In this document: positions 43,760-53,917 of the stretch, piece after piece
Layout of the letters: each line of letters opens with the position of its first letter
Position numbering within the stretch: the first letter of the stretch is position 1
Source: Anisus vortex
Lineage: Eukaryota > Mollusca > Gastropoda > Planorbidae
DNA: 64,000 nucleotides
Assembly (NCBI GenBank): GCA_949126835.1
Contig: OX421506.1
Location: 18,700,215 to 18,764,214, forward strand
Direction: 5' to 3'
Made by a program: the position numbers and the translations under genes
Notes under the pieces: generated by a model
Seen by the model: the letters and a program-made list of their open reading frames with translations, nothing else
Database searches by the model: none
What the model was told of the DNA's origin: nothing

Positions 43760-43982
43760 TTTTATACCACAAAAATCTTTTTTTTTGCATTCTAACATTT
43801 GTCCTAAACTGTTCAGCCAACTTATATTATGAAAACCTAAGTCCAACTTAGATATAATACAAATAAATATATCTAATAAAGCAATCTTAAAGACAACATA
43901 GATTGAAGACAATAACAATTTCTTATTCCGTATGCAAGGACTCATTCCTTATAAATTCTCTTTCATTACGAGTGTCATTTCG

Positions 43983-44140
43983 GGCATGGAATGGGTTGTT
44001 CGAATTAGTTTAAAAAAAAAAATAATAATTAATTTTATCTTCAAAACGAATCAAAATGTAGGACTAGACTTAAGCCACTGATAAGCGTAGCGCGTAAAAT
44101 CTTTTCTTTATAATTGGCGTTTTGAAGAGATACAGATTAG
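43983..44140 (-). repeat. Interspersed repeat family A copy
   Basis: 'GGGCATGGAATGGGTTGTTC' ... 'CACTGATAAGCGTAGCGCGT' ... 'ATAATTGGCGTTTTGAAGAG'. Confidence 0.6.
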
Positions 44141-44264
44141 AACAATTTCTAAGAAGGTTCCTTATATTTGATTTAACATTCAATTAATGAAATGGATTCA
44201 ATCAAAACAAAAGATGTCTCAGTAAATTCAAATTATATATAAAAATAAGCTATATAAATCCTAA

Positions 44265-44480
44265 CTATAAAATCCTGAACTATAGAATCCTAAACAATAG
44301 AAATCCTAAAATTATAGAATCCTAAACTATTGAAATCCTAACCTATAGAAATCCTAAACTATTGTGTTCATAATTATAGAAACCCTAAACTAAAACCCTA
44401 AAAAAAGATCAACTACAGAAACACTAAATTTCGAACTGATAAAGTTTAGAATTCCTAAACTATAGAATTGGTAAATTATA
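44265..44480. repeat. Degenerate ~17-bp repeat (AACTATAGAATCCTA)
   Basis: About ten irregular copies of AACTATAGAA(A)TCCTA, decayed, with some CCCTAAA-like variants near 44390. It resembles an old minisatellite. Confidence 0.65.
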
Positions 44481-44786
44481 TACAATCTAAATTTAAGGCT
44501 CTCTAATCTATAGATAAAAAAAATGGAAGCCCCAAGCGCAATGAAACGAGAGGATGTGAAACAAATAACTTAGAAACACACAGACATAAACTATTTGTCT
44601 CCTTCTTTCCCTACAATCAATTATTTGGATAGAACCGCCACTCCCGCAGTGAACAGGTAAAAGTGAGGTCCGTGACCCAAGATTAGATTAAATTTAATCA
44701 AGCCAATGTAGTAATTAGTCTACTCTACAAACCCGTGCGCGCTTTAACGTGACGTCATATGCGACGTTGTTCGTTTGATTGTAATA

Positions 44787-45055
44787 ACAAAGACCGCTTG
44801 CTTTAATATTTCTGTTATTTCATGACTCGAATGACTTCTTTTCGGAATTCTCAGATTCCCTTTTGCACTATACACGTCCGTTTTATTTAATCGCTATGAT
44901 TTCCTCAATGAAAAATTATAATCAAAAGTTTTATACAGCGGAAACAATAAGGCAAACGTAGGAGCGTAGAAGTAATTTAAGACAGCGTTATTGGATGCGC
45001 ACGGAAAAAGAACATATACGCTCTAAAAATAGAATCTTCATAGTCTTTGGTAATC
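44787..45055 (+). mobile_element. Degraded MITE, inverted relative of the 49.06-kb element
   Basis: 'AGACCGCTTGCTTTAATATT', 'TCAGATTCCCTTTTGCACTA', 'TTTTATTTAATCGCTATGAT', 'TACAGCGGAAACAATAAGGC', 'GACAGCGTTATTGGATGC' and 'CATAGTCTTTGGTAATCA' follow the same order as the reverse complement of 49061-49360. The ends are less well preserved. Confidence 0.7.
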
Positions 45056-45639
45056 ATTAGAAGTTGATGTTTGTAGAGTTAGGGTTTCGCGTTAGTTCAG
45101 AACTAGGTAATGACCTGCGCTAATATCACACAAGTTTATTTATCGTTTATGGGCGAAAGATATGTTTGCTGGGTTTTGTGTATGTAGAGTTTACTGATTA
45201 CATAATATAATAAAGGCTTTAATAAATAGGACATACTATTTCTAACTTATAAAGTACCGTGTTTGCAGATGCTTATTTTTTCTGCAACAACAAAACAATT
45301 ATGATTGATTATTGATCACATTCTTGATTATTATTACACAAAATTTTTTTAATATTCCCCTTCCCTCCCCTGGAATGGATTTGCATATATCTTGAGTGAA
45401 ATCAATTTCAAAACATTGAACTAAATGTAAGTCCCTTTATAAAGGCATATATTAAGATAGATAGTTGGGCTTTTTCAGAAGTACATTGAAGCAGTCAAAG
45501 TGGAGTTTTCTAAACAAAAACAAGACTTTCAAATGCATGGACTCATTTTTTCATACCTCATCACTCATCAAGTCTAACTGGCCTGGTCTTACTACAACCT
45601 TCTTAGATATAGACTAGATGTGTTTTTTTTAATTGCAGG
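45056..45639. other. AT-rich non-coding stretch
   Basis: Nothing recognised apart from simple AT-rich sequence. Confidence 0.45.
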
Positions 45640-46998
45640 GATATTGGCGATTTTAAACATAAAAAAAAAATGGACATCGAAATGTGCCAATTTGATAGAA
45701 AATCTGAATGGAAGCTGCTTAGGAAAGTCATCTGCTATTCAACACTGCCAGGCATTTCTCTACTTTCAACTTTTGGTTCAACTTAGACATGTGAACAGTA
45801 TTTATTGAACATGAAAGCTGTGTTAAGCATTCACAGAGGTCTTTTACAATACACTACTCAGAAATGACTAAATATGTATCTGCCATTATAAATTAGCGAA
45901 GAGCATTCAAGACAAGGAACTCATTAATTATTGATACAGACTAACTACATTTACGAGTTTTATGCTCATCTTCTATAATTTAAAATAAATATAAGTAATT
46001 CTAAAACAAATTTTGTTATTGAAAAAAATGTAGTCAAGAGAACCGGCTCTTGGTTATTAAAAAACATGGTCCATATAAACATTAAGACACAGAACAAAAT
46101 ATATTTTGCATAAAACAAAAGGTATAGGAAATTTTTTTTTCGAGAAAGTGTCCAAAATATTGGACGTTATGCAACAAAGGGTTTAAGGTTAATTAATTTT
46201 ATATCTCAAATAATTCAATCTTGTATTGGATACCTTAATGCTGGATTTATAAAAAGAAAAAATAATAACTCAATAATTATTTCTTATACATAAACATAAA
46301 AACATAACTTGTTTGCATCACTATTGAATCAAATTTAGAAACTTTATTTTAATTAAAGGGAGATAATTAGCGCATAATATTTACGCTAATATTTCTAATA
46401 TTAGGCTATGTTTCTTTCTTTTTTTTTTTTTTTATAAAAGACTAAATGGCTTACAACTTAAAACTTTATAATGACCAAACTGTAAAAACAAGTTAAAAAT
46501 TATATAAATATTACATGACAAAAAAATTAAATGCACATTTTTCAAACATTATATTAACTACCCACTAGGTATGATTACTACGTATCAATTCCTCTTTACG
46601 ATTGCTATTGTCACCCTGAAGACGTCAATAAAATTCAATAAATTAAAGAAAAACTAACAAAATATAATAATCAATATTATCAGTTGCAAGATTCTTATCT
46701 TGATAACCAAATGATAATGATTACAAAATAGTTACCATAAATGTGAAAGTTTGGTAATAAAATTTAGTATTTGGTTTAAATACAAATAAAAAGGATGATA
46801 ATCACAAACATGTTATTTATTTTATTTAATATAAAACGCTTTAACGATTTTCTCTATTGTTTTTCTTTGTTTTTGGTCTTGCTACGTAGTTAAATTAAAG
46901 TATAATAGAGCAGGTTGACTTTTAGGCTGTTTGCACACTGAATGATTTAAAAATCCCAGTTTGGCACACCATTAGCAAAAGGTTGCCGACCACTGCTC
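45640..46998 (+). mobile_element. Truncated hAT element, relative of the 51.9-59.6 kb copy
   Basis: It is collinear with the hAT element flanking LTR element 2: 'ATGGACATCGAAATGTGCCA', 'AGTCATCTGCTATTCAACAC' and 'AGAAATGACTAAATATGTAT' match 52.19-52.40 kb. 'TATATTAACTACCCAC', 'ATAAAACGCTTTAACGATTT' and the end GGTTGCCGACCACTG match 58.4-59.61 kb. It has a right terminal repeat but no left one. The transposase remnant is broken by stops and frameshifts. Because this copy lacks the LTR insertion, it shows what the empty hAT looked like. Confidence 0.8.
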
Positions 46999-47142
46999 TA
47001 ATCTATAGATAGAAAAATAATAAAAACCCAAAGACTCTGTAATTATACTTGTTCATATCCATAAAAAAAAAATTCCAATGAAAGCCGTAGCTAAAGATTT
47101 TCACATAATCTTTAATTTATAATTAAATCTTTCTAAAATAAG
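46999..47142. other. Short AT-rich gap
   Basis: Begins CTCTAATCTATAGATAGAAA, closely resembling CTCTAATCTATAGATAAAAA at 44500. Nothing else is seen. Confidence 0.45.
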
Positions 47143-47150
47143 GCTCAGGA

Positions 47151-47420
47151 GTAAAGTAATGTACCCTTCGGACCAAATTGATCCATAGGGCTGGTGTGAA
47201 GCTGCGTTCACCAGTTTCTGTGGCCACGGCATACTAGGGGATGTGTGGCCAGCACAACGCCCAGCCGCTTTTACTATCCCCCAACTAATGTCAGGTACGC
47301 ATCAGAGCTGGGTAGACTCGGGGATACCCTCAAGTCCCGGGAAAAAAAATATCCTAGCCGCCACCAGGATTCGAACCCATAACTTTCGGATCGAAGCATC
47401 TCGGCCACCGCACTACATAA
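47151..47420 (-). mobile_element. tRNA-derived SINE, full length with target duplication
   Basis: Reads from the tail (GTAAAGTAATGTACCCTTCG...) through 'GCTGCGTTCACCAGTTTCTG', 'CCAGCACAACGCCCAGCCGC' and 'CATCAGAGCTGGGTAGACTC' to the B-box complement GGATTCGAACCC and the head complement TCTCGGCCACCGCACTAC. It is flanked by GCTCAGGA at 47143-47150 and 47421-47428, an 8-bp target-site duplication that fixes its boundaries. Confidence 0.9.
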
Positions 47421-47528
47421 GCTCAGGAGACACATGTACATGGACATATATTTAAAACTGATATGAAACTAGTGACGAACGATTTTCAAATTATAAGTTG
47501 TCTGACTTTCTCAATCTCAGTGGTCCTA

Positions 47529-48733
47529 CAGAACTATAAGCAAAGTACCATTCGGACCGAGCTGATCATAGGGCTGGTGTAGCAGCGTTCACAGAACTAT
47601 AAGCAAAGTACCATTCGGACCGACCTGATCATAGGGCTGGTGTAGCAGCATTCACAGAACTTTAAGCAAAGTACCATTCGGACCGACCTGATCATAGGGC
47701 TGGTGTAGCAGCGTTCACAGAACTATAAGCAAAGTACCATTCGGACCGAGCTGATCATAGGGCTGGTGTAGCAGCGTTCACAGAACTATAAGCAAAGTAC
47801 CATTCGGACCGAGCTGATCATAGGGCTGGTGTAGCAGCGTTCACAGAACTATAAGCAAAGTACCATTCGGACCGAGCTGATCATAGGGCTGGTGTAGCAG
47901 CGTTCACAGAACTATAAGCAAAGTACCATTCGGACCGACCTGATCATAGGGCTGGTGTAGCAGCGTTCACAGAACTATAAGCAAAGTACCATTCGGACCG
48001 ACCTGAGCATAGGGCTGGTGTAGCAGCGTTCACAGAACTATAAGCAAAGTACCATTCGGACCGAGCTGATCATAGGGCTGGTGTAGCAGCGTTCACAGAA
48101 CTATAAGCAAAGTACCATTCGGACCGAGCTGATCATAGGGCTGGTGTAGCAGCGTTCACAGAACTATAAGCAAAGTACCATTCGGACCGACCTGATCATA
48201 GGGCTGGTGTAGCAGCATTCACAGAACTTTAAGCAAAGTACCATTCGGACCGACCTGATCATAGGGCTGGTGTAGCAGCGTTCACAGAACTATAAGCAAA
48301 GTACCATTCGGACCGAGCTGATCATAGGGCTGGTGTAGCAGCGTTCACAGAACTATAAGCAAAGTACCATTCGGACCGAGCTGATCATAGGGCTGGTGTA
48401 GCAGCGTTCACAGAACTATAAGCAAAGTACCATTCGGACCGAGCTGATCATAGGGCTGGTGTAGCAGCGTTCACAGAACTATAAGCAAAGTACCATTCGG
48501 ACCGACCTGATCATAGGGCTGGTGTAGCAGCGTTCACAGAACTATAAGCAAAGTACCATTCGGACCGACCTGAGCATAGGGCTGGTGTAGCAGCGTTCAC
48601 AGAACTATAAGCAAAGTACCATTTGGACCGAGCTGATCATAGGGCTGGTGTAGCAGCGTTCACAGAACTATAAGCAAAGTACCATTCGGACCGACCTGAG
48701 CATAGGGCTGGTGTAGCAGCGTTCACAGTACTA
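47529..48733. repeat. 63-bp minisatellite made from the SINE tail, ~19 copies
   Basis: The unit GCAAAGTACCATTCGGACCG-AGCTGATCATAGGGCTGGTG-TAGCAGCGTTCACAGAACTATAA. About 45 bp of it equals the 3' tail of the window's SINE family in minus orientation. Variant units recur 567 bp apart (GCATTCACAGAACTTTAAG at about 47648 and 48215; CCTGAGCATAGG at about 48002 and 48569), so nine 63-bp units form a higher-order repeat present about twice. Confidence 0.93.
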
Positions 48734-49060
48734 TAACAAGATCTTTTGTTTTCCTTTTGTAGAAAATAGAAATGTTAAACAAAATGGGGTGATTGGGTAA
48801 ATGAGGGGCGGGGGGAGGGGGCTGACATATGAAAACACTCCAGGGGGTTATCAGACAGGATAAATATGTAACGAGCTAGTCATCTTTGTGTGTGTGTGTA
48901 TTGTTCCAGTATTAGCTGTCATCGTATCATCCATCAGATCTCTTGTTCTACGAGGACGTTATTTCTTCGATACTATTACAACAGGCGTTTGTTTTAAGTC
49001 AAGGATTGTGTGGTCAAAAGGATAACCCAAACTGTCTATTGTAACATAACGGATTATTTT
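48734..49060. other. Non-coding gap
   Basis: G-rich run near 48810-48822 and a GT run at 48888-48900. No gene. Confidence 0.5.
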
Positions 49061-49360
49061 AAAGACTATAATAAGATGGACCGCTTGCTCTACTTTTAGG
49101 GCGGCCTATATGTTCTTTTTCCATGGACAAATGGGCATCCTATAACGCTGTCTTACAAGACTTCTACGCTCTTACCTTTGCCAAAATGTTTCCGCTGTAT
49201 ACAACTTTCGATTTTAATTCTTCATTGAGAAAATCAAAGCGATTAAATAAAACGAAAGTGTACAGTGCAAAAGGGAATCGGGAATTCCCCCCCAAAAAGT
49301 AATTCGAGTCATCAAATAGCAGAAATATTAAAGCAAGCGATCCATCTTATTATAGTCTTT
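49061..49360 (-). mobile_element. 300-bp MITE with ~30-bp inverted termini
   Basis: The left arm AAAGACTATAATAAGATGGA-CCGCTTGCT and the right arm AGCAAGCGATCCATCTTATT-ATAGTCTTT are inverted copies with one mismatch. The interior has no open frame of interest. Flanks GGATTATTTT and GGTTATTTTT are similar but do not define a clean target duplication. A relative lies inverted at 44.8-45.05 kb. The superfamily is not assigned. Confidence 0.85.
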
Positions 49361-50164
49361 GGTTATTTTTAGTCAAGGAATTATTGCATAAATAGTTTGG
49401 TGCGCAAGAGTCTTATAATAGTTCACCACGTCATAAGTTGTGAAGGAAGTGTGCATGTGAGATGTCGACATCGAAACATTGTTATGAAATAATTAAATCT
49501 TTAGAAGCTTGTCGATTAAAAAAAAACTTGCTATTAAGCCTGGCTGGACTAAACATAAACCTAATATTATTTTCCTGTGGTGATACAAGACACAGTTCAT
49601 TATGTTTAAGTTATATGAACCTGTTCAGATTATACACGTGTGTATGAATTATGAACCAATAGGCCAATAGCAGTTGGTCACAATTAACCTCAACTTTAAC
49701 ATTGTCAAATATTATTATATAATATATATAAAAATATTTCTATTAACTGCAGTGAAAGTTTTTTGTTTTTTTTACCTTTATTTCATACCAATAGCAGTCG
49801 GTCACAATTAACCTCAACTTTAACATTTGGCATTGTCAAATTTACTTGCATAAAAAATATCCCTATTGATTACTTACTGTGTAAGTTTTTTTTTATATAC
49901 CTTATTTTCAATTTAAAGCTGCTAATAGTTTACCTTGCAATTCCAGGTGAAAAATTATGTTTGATGCAAATAAATATTTATATATTGTAACTAAAACAAA
50001 AACAACAACACACCTTTGAATAAAGACAACTTAGAATAGTGTGTATGTCACGTGATTATGTGGATCTTTCCATTTGTTTGTAATGGCAAACTTCCTTTTT
50101 TATTACCTGGCCCTGAATAATTTTTCTTCTCCAATGAAATCAAGAAGCCATAACTCGAACGAGT
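49361..50164. other. AT-rich non-coding stretch
   Basis: It contains a partial direct repeat: 'CAATAGCAGTTGGTCACAAT' plus 'TAACCTCAACTTTAACATT' at about 49667 and again at about 49790. No gene. Confidence 0.55.
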
Positions 50165-51192
50165 CTGTATGTTATTCATGAGAGTCTGTATGTTATTTAT
50201 GAGAGTCTGTATGTTATTCATGAGAGTCTGTATGTTATTCATGAGAGTCTGTATGTTATTTATGAGAGTCTGTATGTTATTCATGAGAGTCTGTATGTTA
50301 TTCATGAGAGTCTGTATGTTATTCATGAGAGTCTGTATGTTATTCATGAGAGTCTGTATGCTATTCATGAGAGTCTGTATGTTATTCATGAGAGTCTGTA
50401 TGTTATTCATGAGAGTCTGTATGTTATTCATGAGAGTCTGTATGTTATTCATGAGAGTATGTATGTTATTCATGAGAGTCTGTATGTTATTCATGAGAGT
50501 CTGTATGTTATTCACGAGAGTCTGTATGTTATTCATGAGAGTCTGTATGTTATTCATGAGAGTCTGTATGTTATTCATGAGAGTCTGTATGTTATTCATG
50601 AGAGGCTGTTTGTTATTCATGAGAGTCTGTATGTTATTCATGAGAGTCTGTATGTTATTCATGAGAGTTTGTATGTTATTCATGAGAGTCTGTATGTTAT
50701 TCATGAGAGTCTGTATGTTATTCATGAGAGTCTGTATGTTTTTTCATGATAGTCTGTATGTTGTTCATGAGAGTCTGTATGTTATTCATGAGAGTCTGTA
50801 TGTTATTCATGAGAGTCTGTATGTTATTCATGAGAGTCTGTATGATATTCATGAGAGTCTGTATGTTATTCATGAGAGTCTGTATGTTATTCATGCGAGT
50901 CTGTATGTTATTCATGAGAGTCTGTATGTTATTCATGAGAGTCTGTATGTTATTCATGAGAGTCTGTATGTTATTCATGCGAGTCTGTATGTTATTCATG
51001 AGAGTCTGTATGTTATTCATGAGAGTCTGTATGTTATTCTTGAGAGTCTGTATGTTATTCATGAGAGGCTGTTTGTTATTCATGAGAGTCTGTATGTTAT
51101 TCATGAGAGTCTGTATGTTTTTTCATGATAGTCTGTATGTTGTTCATGAGAGTCTGTATGTTATTCATGAGAGTCTGTATGTTATTCATGAG
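50165..51192. repeat. 21-bp minisatellite, ~49 copies
   Basis: The unit TATGTTATTCATGAGAGTCTG. Variant blocks recur (TTTTTTCATGATAGTCTG followed by TGTTGTTC at about 50738 and 51116; GAGAGGCTGTTTG at about 50601 and 51064), indicating segmental duplication. The period is a multiple of 3, so long frames (MNNIQTL on minus; MRVCMLF and HESLYVI on plus) appear on both strands as artefacts. Confidence 0.96.
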
Positions 51193-51529
51193 AAAATGTC
51201 GAATAAAACTTATATTAAAGTTATTATATTGATAAAAAGAATGCTTATATTACGTTTAGTAGTGAGTTGAATAAATGTACAAGTTAAAAGATGAGAAACA
51301 AACAGAATATTTTACAATATGTATTTAAGGATAAGAACCAGGATGTAATCTAGAAAGAGTTATTGAATGGAAAAATGAAAATATAAAAATTGATACGTGA
51401 GCTACGGACTATATTTAGAATTGTAATGCTGACCCAGCTATGAAACATTCGGGTCTATATCTAGACAGAAACACTTATTTTTCTTTGCAATGTTCTGTTT
51501 TTTATAGTCTATGTTTTTAAACTGGGATA
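51193..51529. other. AT-rich gap
   Basis: Nothing recognised. Confidence 0.45.
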
Positions 51530-51915
51530 GTCTTTAGTATTAATTATATTTTGAATAGGTTATATTAAGTACAGATCATCTTTAGTATGGCTAATCCGTC
51601 AATATTTATTAACTTAAGTATATACTATCCTGAGTATAGATTATCTTTAGTATAGACTGTCTTAACCCTTCCTGTACCGACCTACTTTCTATCTATGATC
51701 TTCAGTCCCGCTATATACGCGCCCGGGACTGTAAGGGTTAAGTATATTCTATCTTTAGCATTACAGTAGATGCCATATCTTTGAGTAAGCCTATAGTGTA
51801 TATTTTGTATTGATTACCTTAAGCATATATCTATGTTTTTTTTAAACAACAGACTATTTTTAATATAAAATATTTTAAGTATAAATATAGACACGCAGTA
51901 GTCAGTAGTATAGAC
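51530..51915. repeat. Degenerate ~20-bp repeat field, left half
   Basis: Loose copies of CTTTAGTATAGACTATC-type sequence. The same field resumes right of the hAT element (59610 onward), so the field pre-dates the insertions. Confidence 0.7.
51662..51741 (-). mobile_element. piggyBac-like MITE, 80 bp
   Basis: TTAACCCTTCCTGTACC at the left, GGGACTGTAAGGGTTAA at the right, with TTAA at both borders. It is the reverse complement of the 40.87-kb element with a few changes. Removing it restores a continuous repeat motif (ACTGTC-TTAA-GTATATTC). Confidence 0.8.
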
Positions 51916-52283
51916 CAGGGTCGGCAACCTAAGGCACGCGTGACAGACTTGGCACGCAGAACGATTTTCAGTGGCACGCGAGAGACCTACAAGAATATTT
52001 TTTTAATGAAAGTCAAAACAACGTACGTCAGCATAATTAATTGGTGCTGTGTGGCGAACTACATGGAAATCACACTAGACGTCGACTGTTTTAGTTCAGG
52101 AATGTTTGTGTGCAAATATCTTATCATTGGACTTGCGATTTGTTAAGAGGGTAGTTGGCTTTTTTTTTCATTATAAGCATTCGAAAAATGGGCATCGAAA
52201 TGTGACGATTTGCAGAAGATCTGAAATGGAATAGCTACTTAGTGAAGTCATCTGTTTTCAACTGCAAGACATTCGCTCTACTT

Positions 52284-52448
52284 TCAGCTTTTGGTTTAAT
52301 TTACACTAGTGAGCATATTTTATCGCACATTGAAGCTGTTTTAAGCATACCAAGAGATCATTTAAACTTGACCACTCAGAAGTGACTAAATATGTACCTG
52401 ACATTGAAAAATTAGCAAAGAAATTTCTAGGAAAAGGCCCTCATTAAT
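52284..52448 (+). pseudogene. hAT transposase C-terminal remnant
   Basis: One frame reads SAFGLIYTSEHILSHIEAVL, which fits the hAT dimerisation-region pattern FGSTY.CE..FSHMK. A neighbouring frame continues with EVTKYVPDIEKLAKK, the usual end of the domain. A frameshift near 52385 separates the two parts. The resemblance is to the ZBED5/SCAND3-like hAT group (family knowledge, by eye). The remnant ends within ~10 bp of the LTR insertion. Confidence 0.65.
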
Positions 52449-52456
52449 TGATACAT

Positions 52457-53054
52457 TGTCACGTGCGAAATCAGCTACTGACGTATGATGATATTTTTAG
52501 TAATGTATTATTATATATTCTTTTGATTCATATCCATCTTGGATCTCACAAGGTTGTATAAGAATTTGTATTGATGTTATTCAATTAGATTTGATGTTGA
52601 TTTTACTCGTTTGATGTGAATCTTTTGTGTATGAAATGATTTAGATAAACTGTACCTTAATATAGAGGAAATCCACAATCCTGTTTGAATGATTGAACAC
52701 AATTTTATTCCAACAAGTTGAGATGATAAATATAACAGTAAAACAGAACACATGTAACAGTATTATATGATGAAACTTAATCAGTTGAGATTCTTCTATA
52801 TCGTACTAAGCCGTAATCCTATCTTTAAGAAAGTGGTCAAAAACAGTCCTCACACATTAGCGCCCAAGCTAGAACTAAACTAACGATATTCAACCCTCGT
52901 GCATATGACGTATTTTAATGCTATGACGTAGTGTCTAGACATATACATGTTTTATTCCTAACACGGAAACATTTCGGGTTTAAGATTATTTCTTTTTAAC
53001 TTTAGTTAATAATAATAGAACCAATATAATTATGGAAATTAAACTTTTGTAACA
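52457..53054 (-). repeat. 3' LTR of element 2
   Basis: 598 bp. Differs from the 5' copy at about four sites (for example GTTG/GTTT near 52605 and CTCGTG/CTCATG near 52902). Confidence 0.95.
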
Positions 53055-53917
53055 CTCGCCCTCCCTTAAGACACAAAGGAATTACAGACAGTGTTAAGTA
53101 TGGAATTCTTTGTAGAGTACCCATAAAATGAACCGAATTCCCAAACTATTCGTAAGATTTAATTTACTATTGGACAATCTTTTTAAGATTAAAATGAACC
53201 ATATATTACATATCGCCTTAATAACAAAGTCGCTATTATGGAATCCCTTATCACATTATCTTATCAATGATTATTAATTAAACATTTATTTATCACTTAA
53301 TATTTACAATTATGATTATTGTGTGTACAACGTTGACCATAAAACTATTACCACCAATAACCAATTCCCACAGAATTGATATGAATTACCCAAGTAAGTG
53401 GAACCGATTAATAATTGATAGATAATTCTTTAGAAAGTTTAATTTATTTATAACCGATCATAGTATCACTAACTAATGATTTACAGTTATTAAATTATTA
53501 TTATGATGTCTCAATTATGACATCAAGAATATTTAAAAAAATGTGATAATCTCAGCTGATTTAGCTTTTACATAGCATAAAATAAGACATCCAAATTATA
53601 ACATGACGACATAGAAAACAAACGATTTGCAAAACACATCAATAATCAATTGAACAAACACAAGTGTGGATGTATTCAAGTTAAATACCGGTGTGTGTGC
53701 AATTGATGTATGCAATAGTTACCTTTTACCTTACAACGTATGATTGTTTCTAGTAGAATTTGAAGTTTTGTTCTGTAATGTTTCATATCGTAATATTTCA
53801 AAACATAGTTTATTTATTGTCATATTTACAATAATATATATGTTAATCAATACAATGAATGACATAAAAGAAAACATTCACGAGAAACTGGTTTCCTCTT
53901 GTTCAATCAGTCTTGTT
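53055..53917 (-). other. Element 2 3' region where RT/RNase H would lie
   Basis: 860 bp of AT-rich sequence without a substantial frame. A few codons after the Gag-Pol stop still match the segment just before RT in element 1, but in the +1 frame. The similarity then ends near 53890. No YLDD or RNase H motif is found on either strand. It ends in the polypurine tract at 53055-53067. Confidence 0.8.

Noticed and set aside
44265..44480. Telomere-like CCCTAAA motifs
   Set aside because: They are isolated variants of a degenerate AACTATAGAATCCTA repeat and are not in tandem.
46993..47020. Possible 8-bp duplication CTCTAATC linking 44.5 kb to the hAT right end at 46998
   Set aside because: The left copy is not followed by a hAT terminal repeat, and the similarity continues past 8 bp, so it is not a target duplication for that element.
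50048..51270. Long frames on both strands in the 21-bp array (MNNIQTL, MRVCMLF, HESLYVI)
   Set aside because: Period-of-three artefacts with several frames open at once and no flanking coding sequence.
51940..52146. Small frames at hAT ends (PDLARR.FNGTR type)
   Set aside because: They translate the conserved subterminal DNA of the hAT/MITE family, recur in both orientations, and are not the transposase.
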